A stretch of 24,593 bases of DNA, from NCBI GenBank assembly GCA_036259875.1, contig DATAAZ010000016.1, forward strand, positions 1 to 24,593, in the 5' to 3' direction. The DNA is from DATAAZ01 sp036259875. Lineage in GTDB: Bacteria; Actinomycetota; Thermoleophilia; Gaiellales; Gaiellaceae. Both the position numbers and the translations under genes were made by a program. Below the pieces are notes generated by a model. It ran no database searches. It was given only the letters and a program-made list of their open reading frames with translations, and had not been told where the DNA came from. Of the stretch, positions 20,500 to 24,593 are shown piece by piece; positions within the stretch are counted from its first letter, which is position 1; each line of letters opens with the position of its first letter.

Positions 20500-21527
20500 G
20501 CGCGAGCGTCGCGTATCACCTGGCGCTCGCGGGCGCCGACGGCGTCGTCCTCGCGGACAAGGGCGAGGTGGCCGGCCGGGCGACGAGCAAGGGAATGGGC
20601 GGCGTGCGGCAGCAGTTCTCGACGGCAGCCGAGGTCAGGCTTGCTCAGGCGAGCATCCGCTTCTTCGAGGAGCTCGGGCCGCCCTTCTTCCACCAGGTCG
20701 GCTACCTGTTCGTCGCCGGGACGGAGGCCGGGCTCTCGGAGCTGGAGGAGCGACGCGCCGTCCAGGTCGAGCTCGGCGTTCCGGTGGAGCACGTCGATCG
20801 AGATCGGATCGGCCGGCTCGCATCGGGCGTCGCGGCGGAGGACCTCATCGGGGGAGTCGTGTGCGCGACGGACGGGGTCGGCGACCCGCCGGCGGTGACG
20901 CGCGAGCTCGTCCGGCGAGCCGCGGACCTGGGCGTCGACGTGCGCGAGCACACGGCTGCCCAGGAGATCGACGCCGACGCCGTCGTCGTCGCGTGCGGCG
21001 CGGATTCGGCCGAAGTGGCACGGAGCTACGGCGTCGAGCTACCCGTCCGGCCGTTGACGCGGCAGCTCCTCGAGACGACCCCGATCGCGGGCCTGCCCGA
21101 CCGGCTGCCGATGACGGTCGAGGCCGAGACGGGATTCCACTTCCGCCGCCGTGGCGGCCGCCTCGTCCTCGCGATGGCCGACGCCGAGCCGCGCTGGGAC
21201 GCGGCGGAGGAGGTCGACGAGAGCGTTTTCGACGACCGGCTCACGCGCCTGGCGCGCCGTTACCCGCCGGCCGCCGAGGCGACGGTCGCGCGAGCGTGGG
21301 CGGGCCTCTACGACATGACACCCGATGCGCATCCCGTCATCGGCCGGGTCGCCGAGGGCGTCTACGCCGCCTGCGGCTTCTCGGGCCACGGTTTCATGCA
21401 GTCTCCTGCCGTCGGCCGTGCGCTGGCGGAGGAGATCCTCGAGGGCGCGTCGTCGTTCGACCTCGCGCCGTACCGCCTCGACCGCTTCGCGGCGGGCGCG
21501 GTGTTTCCCGAGACGCTCATCCTCTAG
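20463..21527 (+). CDS. DAO-family FAD-dependent amine/amino-acid oxidoreductase
   Basis: 354-aa flavoprotein of the D-amino-acid oxidase / sarcosine oxidase beta group. The Rossmann dinucleotide motif is at the N-terminus (RIVVAGAGAIGASVAYHLA), then SKGMGGVRQQF, the loop typical of sarcosine oxidase beta and related dehydrogenases. DADAVVVACGADS is the second FAD contact, and WAGLYDMTPDAHPVIGRV plus CGFSGHGFMQSPAVGRALAEEI forms the C-terminal FAD-binding block. It is slightly shorter than the usual 370-390 aa. The start is GTG at 20463, inside the 3' end of the DapA-family gene, with only a weak CGGA upstream, so translational coupling is likely. The substrate is probably an N-methyl, cyclic or D-amino acid. 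Confidence 0.88.
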   Translation: MARIVVAGAGAIGASVAYHLALAGADGVVLADKGEVAGRATSKGMGGVRQQFSTAAEVRLAQASIRFFEELGPPFFHQVGYLFVAGTEAGLSELEERRAVQVELGVPVEHVDRDRIGRLASGVAAEDLIGGVVCATDGVGDPPAVTRELVRRAADLGVDVREHTAAQEIDADAVVVACGADSAEVARSYGVELPVRPLTRQLLETTPIAGLPDRLPMTVEAETGFHFRRRGGRLVLAMADAEPRWDAAEEVDESVFDDRLTRLARRYPPAAEATVARAWAGLYDMTPDAHPVIGRVAEGVYAACGFSGHGFMQSPAVGRALAEEILEGASSFDLAPYRLDRFAAGAVFPETLIL

Positions 21528-21610
21528 GCGCGGGTCGTGGCCGGCCCGGCGTCCTGGGGACTGTCCCTGAGACGCTCCTAAGAGGGCGCAAGAGCCGGGG
21601 CGCACAACCC

Positions 21611-21780
21611 GGGGCGATATAGGCAACACTGTGCGAAGGCCCGGAGCGATCCCGTGGGCCGGTCGGCCGCAGCCGGACCGCGGTCTCCACGCTCCGGGCC
21701 GTTCCCTGCTCAGCTAGATCCCAGCGTCGGCCGAATCTTGCGGGCCCCGAGCTGGGTCGGCCCGTTTCCTATAGCGCACC
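21611..21780. ncRNA. Structured non-coding element between convergent genes
   Basis: Neither flanking gene starts here; both end. The two ends of the element can pair: GCGATATAGG (21614-21623) with CCTATAGCGC (21768-21777), 9 of 10 pairs with one A-G mismatch. Inside are a perfect 11-bp stem (21638-21648 with 21690-21700) capped by a nested hairpin (21660-21667 with 21672-21680), and an 8-bp stem with one bulge (21717-21725 with 21751-21758) capped by another. The A/T-rich closing helix is striking in this GC-rich DNA. It could be a branched RNA of about 170 nt, or a back-to-back pair of termination hairpins serving the two convergent genes. No SRP, 6S, tmRNA, RNase P or riboswitch consensus was recognised. 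Strand is undetermined. Confidence 0.35.
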
Positions 21781-21794
21781 CGGCGCGGATTCCG

Positions 21795-23354
21795 TTACAT
21801 CCGGAAGACGCCGAACGTCGTCTCCGGGATCGCGGCGTTGAGGCTCGCCGCGATCCCGAGGGCGAGAACTCTCCGGGTTTCGAGCGGGTCGATGATCCCG
21901 TCGTCCCAGAGCCGCGCCGTCGAGTAGTAGGGGTTGCCCTCGTGCTCGTACTTGGCGCGAACCTCGTCCGGATCGGCGCTCCCGACGGTCGAGAGGACCA
22001 TCGCCGCCTGCTCCCCGCCCATCACGGAGATGCGCGCGTTCGGCCACATCCAGAGCTGCCGAGGCGAGTAGGCGCGCCCGCACATCCCGTAGTTCCCCGC
22101 GCCGAAGGAGCCGCCGATCACGACGGTGAGCTTGGGCACCTGAGCGCAGGCGACCGCCGTCACGAGCTTTGCGCCGTCCTTCGCGATCCCGCCCGCTTCG
22201 TACTCCTTGCCGACCATGAACCCCGTGATGTTCTGAAGGAAGAGGAGCGGCACGCGCCGCTTGCAGGCGAGCTCGATGAAGTGGGCGCCTTTCAGCGCCG
22301 ATTGCGAGAAGAGGACGCCGTTGTTCGCGAGGACCCCGACCGGGAAGCCCTCGACGTGCGCGAACCCGCACACGAGCGTCTCGCCGTAGAGCGGCTTGAA
22401 CTCGTGGAAGCGGCTTCCGTCGACGAGCCGCGCGATCACCTCGCGAACGTCGTAGCCGACCCGGTAATCCTCCGGGACGATCCCGTAGAGGTCGTGTGGA
22501 TCGTGAAGCGGCTCCTCGGGGTCGACCGGCTGCCACGGAAGCGGCGGGCGCCCGCCGCTCAGGTTCGCCACGATGTCGCGCGCGAGCGCCAGCGCGTGCT
22601 CATCCGAGACGGCGTAGTGGTCCGTGACCCCGGAGACGCGGGAATGCACGTCCGCGCCTCCGAGCTCCTCCGCGCTCACCTCCTCGCCCGTCGCCGCCTT
22701 CACGAGCGGCGGGCCGCCGAGGAAGATCGTCCCCGTCCCCTTGACGATCACCGTCTCGTCGCTCATCGCGGGGACGTAGGCGCCTCCAGCCGTGCACGAG
22801 CCCATGACGACCGCGACCTGGGCGATCCCCTTGGCGGACATGACCGCCTGGTTGAAGAAGATTCGGCCGAAGTGGTCGCGGTCGGGGAAGACCTCGGCCT
22901 GCAGGGGGAGGAACGCGCCCCCCGAGTCGACGAGGTAGATGCACGGCAGGTGGTTCTGCTCCGCGACCTCCTGCGCGCGGAGATGCTTCTTGACCGTGAG
23001 GGGATAGTAGGTCCCGCCCTTCACCGTGGCGTCGTTCGCGACGACGACGCACTCGCGGCCCTCGACGACGCCGATGCCCGTCACGATTCCCGCCGCCGGC
23101 GCCTCCCCGCCGTACACGTCCCAGGCCGCGAGCGCGTTCAGCTCGAGGAAGGCCGAGCCGGGGTCGACCAGCCGGTCGATCCGGTCTCGCGCGAGCAGCT
23201 TTCCGCGGCCGCGGTGGCGCTCGATCGCGTCGGGGCCGCCGCCGGAGGCAACCCGGTCGGACCGCGCCCGCAGCTCCTCGACGAGAGCCTCCATCCGCGA
23301 GCGGTTCGACGCGAACTCCGACGACGAACGGTCGACCCGCGAGTCCAGGATCAC
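21795..23354 (-). CDS. Acyl-CoA carboxylase beta subunit (methylcrotonyl-CoA type)
   Basis: 519-aa carboxyltransferase that moves CO2 from carboxybiotin to an acyl-CoA. The sequence is full length for MCC-beta/LiuB: it starts with LDSRVDRSSSEFASNRSRM, then RGRGKLLARDRIDRLVDPGSAFLELNALA, the CoA-binding DSGGAFLPLQAEVFPD, GSCTAGGAYVPAMSDE, and, in the C-terminal half, LLFLQNITGFMVGKEYEAGGIAKDGAK and GGSFGAGNYGMCGRAYSPRQLWMWPNARISVMGGEQAA, all closely matching methylcrotonyl-CoA carboxylases rather than propionyl-CoA carboxylases. The start is GTG at 23354, 7 bp after TAGGGT. It lies 4.4 kb from its presumed alpha subunit, separated by divergent genes, so the subunits have separate promoters. 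An inverted repeat spans the promoter. Confidence 0.92.
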   Translation of the reverse strand: MILDSRVDRSSSEFASNRSRMEALVEELRARSDRVASGGGPDAIERHRGRGKLLARDRIDRLVDPGSAFLELNALAAWDVYGGEAPAAGIVTGIGVVEGRECVVVANDATVKGGTYYPLTVKKHLRAQEVAEQNHLPCIYLVDSGGAFLPLQAEVFPDRDHFGRIFFNQAVMSAKGIAQVAVVMGSCTAGGAYVPAMSDETVIVKGTGTIFLGGPPLVKAATGEEVSAEELGGADVHSRVSGVTDHYAVSDEHALALARDIVANLSGGRPPLPWQPVDPEEPLHDPHDLYGIVPEDYRVGYDVREVIARLVDGSRFHEFKPLYGETLVCGFAHVEGFPVGVLANNGVLFSQSALKGAHFIELACKRRVPLLFLQNITGFMVGKEYEAGGIAKDGAKLVTAVACAQVPKLTVVIGGSFGAGNYGMCGRAYSPRQLWMWPNARISVMGGEQAAMVLSTVGSADPDEVRAKYEHEGNPYYSTARLWDDGIIDPLETRRVLALGIAASLNAAIPETTFGVFRM

Positions 23355-23375
23355 GCGCTAAACCCTACGTAGCGC
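23355..23375. promoter_or_regulatory. Palindromic operator over the carboxylase beta -10 element
   Basis: GCGCTA (23355-23360) and TAGCGC (23370-23375) are exact inverted half-sites with a 9-bp spacer. The -10 element TAGGGT (minus strand, 23367-23362) lies entirely in the spacer, and the repeat starts directly next to the GTG. A dimeric repressor of TetR, GntR or MarR type bound here would block initiation. The centre also contains the 8-bp palindrome CTACGTAG (23365-23372). No regulator gene of those families is in the window. Confidence 0.5.
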
Positions 23376-23398
23376 ACTTACCGGAGCCTTGCGAATCG

Positions 23399-23499
23399 CT
23401 TACGGAAGTCGCACACGCCCTCCGTAGGCTCGGGAGCGGCTCGAGACGAGCCTTCCGTTCGCCGCAAGCGCGGACCCGCGGCGAAGCGCCCAGTGGGCG
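23399..23499 (+). ncRNA. Run of four hairpins ahead of an intrinsic terminator
   Basis: Four consecutive inverted repeats: TACGGA/TCCGTA (23401-23406 with 23421-23426), GGCTCG-AGA-CGAGCC (23438-23452), the perfect 8-bp TTCGCCGC/GCGGCGAA (23458-23465 with 23478-23485), and CGCCC-AGT-GGGCG (23487-23499). Directly after them comes a strong plus-strand terminator. No coding frame of interest occupies the segment, and no plus-strand gene precedes it. It is either an independent small RNA of about 130-160 nt or the folded 5' leader (riboswitch or attenuator) of the RTX gene at 23638. No known riboswitch consensus was recognised. The promoter was not identified. Confidence 0.4.
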
Positions 23500-23540
23500 A
23501 AGGCGCAGCCCGTCCCCCGGCGGGCTGCGCCTTTGTTTCT
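23500..23540 (+). terminator. Strong intrinsic terminator upstream of the RTX gene
   Basis: GGCGCAGCCCG (23502-23512) and CGGGCTGCGCC (23521-23531) pair perfectly around an 8-nt loop, extended to 13 bp by AA (23500-23501) with TT (23532-23533), and followed by TTTGTTTCT (23532-23540). This is the only textbook Rho-independent terminator in the window. Its T-run is on the plus strand, pointing toward the RTX gene, although the nearest upstream gene is on the other strand. Confidence 0.85.
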
Positions 23541-23626
23541 GTACCGCGTCTTGTTCGAGTTCTTACAGAACGCCGAAACACCCCTGCAAATCCGGTGGTT
23601 TCGTACGCCTCGACGGATAAACGTAA

Positions 23627-23632
23627 AAGGAG
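23627..23632 (+). promoter_or_regulatory. Shine-Dalgarno site of the RTX gene
   Basis: AAGGAG lies 5 nt before the GTG at 23638 in an A-rich stretch (GTAAAAGGAG). It fixes the start so that the product opens with a clean signal peptide, and contrasts with the leaderless genes around it, implying a real 5' leader on this message. Confidence 0.8.
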
Positions 23633-23637
23633 CACCA

Positions 23638-24528
23638 GTGCGAAAAGCGATTCTCCTCGCGATCGGTCTGACTGTCGCCGCCACGCTTGCCGGTCCCGCC
23701 TCCGCGCGGGTAATCGTGGGCACGCCCGGCGAGGACACGCTGACCGGCACCGAACGCCGCGACCATGTCTTCGCGCGGGCCGGGAACGACACGGCCTCCG
23801 GGCTCGGAGGGAACGACTTCCTCCACGGCCAGCGCGGCGACGACTCCGTTTCAGGCGACACGGGCCACGACTACCTCTTCGGCGGCCCGGGGAACGACAC
23901 CCTCGACGGCGGCGCCGGCGACGACTGGCTGTGGACGGGCTACGGGATGGATACGGTCGACGCCGGCGACGGCAACGACCACGTCCGCTCGGGCGCGAAC
24001 GACGGGGTGCCCGACGTGATCGACTGCGGAGCGGGGAACGACCGGGCGGTCATCCGGGCCGGCGACGTCGCCGAGAACTGCGAGCGCGTCCGCGCGATCC
24101 GCGGCCACGGGCGTGGCCCGCGCGGCGAAATCATCCGCGGGACGCGCGACGACGACACGCTGACGGGGACGGAGGGGCGCGACTTCGTGCTCGGGCGCGC
24201 CGGGAACGACACGATCGGCGGCCTCGGCGGCTGGGATTTCCTGTTCGGCATGGCCGGCAACGACACGATCGACGGTGGAAACGACGGCGATCGGGCGTGG
24301 GGCGGTCTCGGCGACGACTCCGTCGCCGGCGGCGAGGGGAACGACTGGCTCTTCGCCGGTCGGGGGCTCGACACCGTGAACGGCGGCGGCGGCGACGACC
24401 GTCTCTGGGCGGCCGCCGACGACGGCGAGGTCGACACGCTCGACTGCGGCGACGGTGAAGACCGCGCACACATCCGGCCGGGAGACGCCGCGGTCAACTG
24501 CGAGCGGGTGAACACCGTCTCGGGCTAG
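23638..24528 (+). CDS. Secreted RTX calcium-binding repeat protein, internally duplicated
   Basis: 296-aa protein with a Sec signal peptide: VRK, a hydrophobic core ILLAIGLTVAATLAG and cleavage after ASA (residue 23). The mature part is two collinear halves with an exact offset of 140 residues: DTLTGT at 33 and 173, RAGNDT at 47 and 187, DWL at 96 and 236, and Cys pairs C130/C148 and C270/C288. Each half contains GGxGxDxLx-type nonapeptide repeats (GGPGNDTLDGGAGDD, GNDTIDGG) that form Ca2+-binding parallel beta rolls, then a capping block DCGxGxDxAxIRxGDxAxNCERV likely closed by a disulfide. There is no type I secretion signal or enzymatic domain, so it is probably an extracellular or wall-associated calcium-dependent structural protein. 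An unusually structured region with a terminator precedes it. Confidence 0.9.
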   Translation: MRKAILLAIGLTVAATLAGPASARVIVGTPGEDTLTGTERRDHVFARAGNDTASGLGGNDFLHGQRGDDSVSGDTGHDYLFGGPGNDTLDGGAGDDWLWTGYGMDTVDAGDGNDHVRSGANDGVPDVIDCGAGNDRAVIRAGDVAENCERVRAIRGHGRGPRGEIIRGTRDDDTLTGTEGRDFVLGRAGNDTIGGLGGWDFLFGMAGNDTIDGGNDGDRAWGGLGDDSVAGGEGNDWLFAGRGLDTVNGGGGDDRLWAAADDGEVDTLDCGDGEDRAHIRPGDAAVNCERVNTVSG

Positions 24529-24593
24529 CCGCTCGGTTCGATTCTCGGGCGACGCGGACGCACCCGCCGGGCGCGTCCCGCCGGGCCAGTACG
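24529..24593 (+). other. Intergenic tail with weak hairpin
   Basis: The last 65 bases contain GGACGC (24556-24561) complementary to GCGTCC (24573-24578), which could end the RTX message, but no T-run is visible before the window ends. No gene is seen. Confidence 0.2.

Noticed and set aside
21556..21568. GGGGACTGTCCCT, a near-palindrome of a kind that can occur as a dispersed repeat.
   Set aside because: Only one copy is seen in this window, with no adjoining transposase or second arm, so no repeat family can be claimed.
23562..23574. GTTCTTACAGAAC as a LexA/SOS box upstream of the RTX gene.
   Set aside because: The half-sites are in the inverse order (GTTC...GAAC) from the actinobacterial GAAC-N4-GTTC box, and the gene has no link to DNA repair.
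24531..24551. GGTTCGATTC resembling a tRNA T-loop just after the RTX gene.
   Set aside because: The flanking bases do not form the T-stem (CTCGG cannot pair with CTCGG), and the sequence upstream is coding, so no tRNA can be folded.

Overview
This is a very GC-rich stretch of bacterial chromosome, densely packed, with GTG or TTG as frequent start codons and strong G/C preference at third codon positions. An actinobacterial FtsZ, branched-chain acyl-CoA genes and a secreted RTX protein ending its repeats in paired-Cys 'DCG...NCE' blocks suggest an actinomycete of the Thermoleophilia (Gaiellales/Solirubrobacterales-like) type. That placement is an inference from gene content and style, not from a phylogenetic marker. 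No tRNA, rRNA, CRISPR array, transposase or insertion sequence was recognised.

Layout. (1) 10-2062 (+): a ParA/Soj-type ATPase overlapping an FtsZ that carries a long disordered N-terminal extension. (2) 2105-4808 (+): a gamma-glutamyltransferase-like Ntn hydrolase, a GNAT acetyltransferase, a doubtful small reading frame and a small Cys/His protein. (3) 4865-5473 (-): a stand-alone Lon substrate-binding-domain protein, divergent from (4) 5690-10212 (+): a tight hisC-type aminotransferase / MFS exporter / meaB / threonine dehydratase operon, followed by a tiny XRE regulator. (5) 10628-13260 (-): leucyl aminopeptidase and acyl-CoA dehydrogenase. (6) 13405-14961 (+): small ORFs and a fosmidomycin-resistance-like MFS exporter. 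(7) 15056-19596 (-): a DJ-1/PfpI protein, a biotin carboxylase/biotin carrier subunit, an enoyl-CoA hydratase and a dialkylglycine-decarboxylase-like class III enzyme. (8) 19621-21527 (+): a DapA-family aldolase/lyase and a DAO-family flavoprotein. (9) 21795-23354 (-): the carboxyltransferase subunit of a methylcrotonyl-CoA-type carboxylase. (10) 23638-24528 (+): a secreted, internally duplicated RTX protein.

How the genes fit together. Peptide trimming (M17 aminopeptidase), deamination (threonine dehydratase, class III enzyme, DAO oxidase) and acyl-CoA oxidation, carboxylation and hydration (acyl-CoA dehydrogenase, both carboxylase subunits, LiuC-like hydratase, MeaB) together describe a cell that uses amino acids, especially branched-chain ones, as carbon sources.

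The non-coding DNA is the most distinctive part. At least seven genes have a TANNNT -10 hexamer only 6-8 bp before the start codon, the signature of leaderless transcription; two of these hexamers overlap on opposite strands in one 24-bp divergent spacer. The DJ-1 gene appears to begin at ACG. The carboxyltransferase promoter sits inside an inverted repeat. Two strongly structured non-coding segments (21611-21780 and 23399-23540, the latter ending in a textbook intrinsic terminator with no gene in front of it) are candidates for undescribed RNAs.
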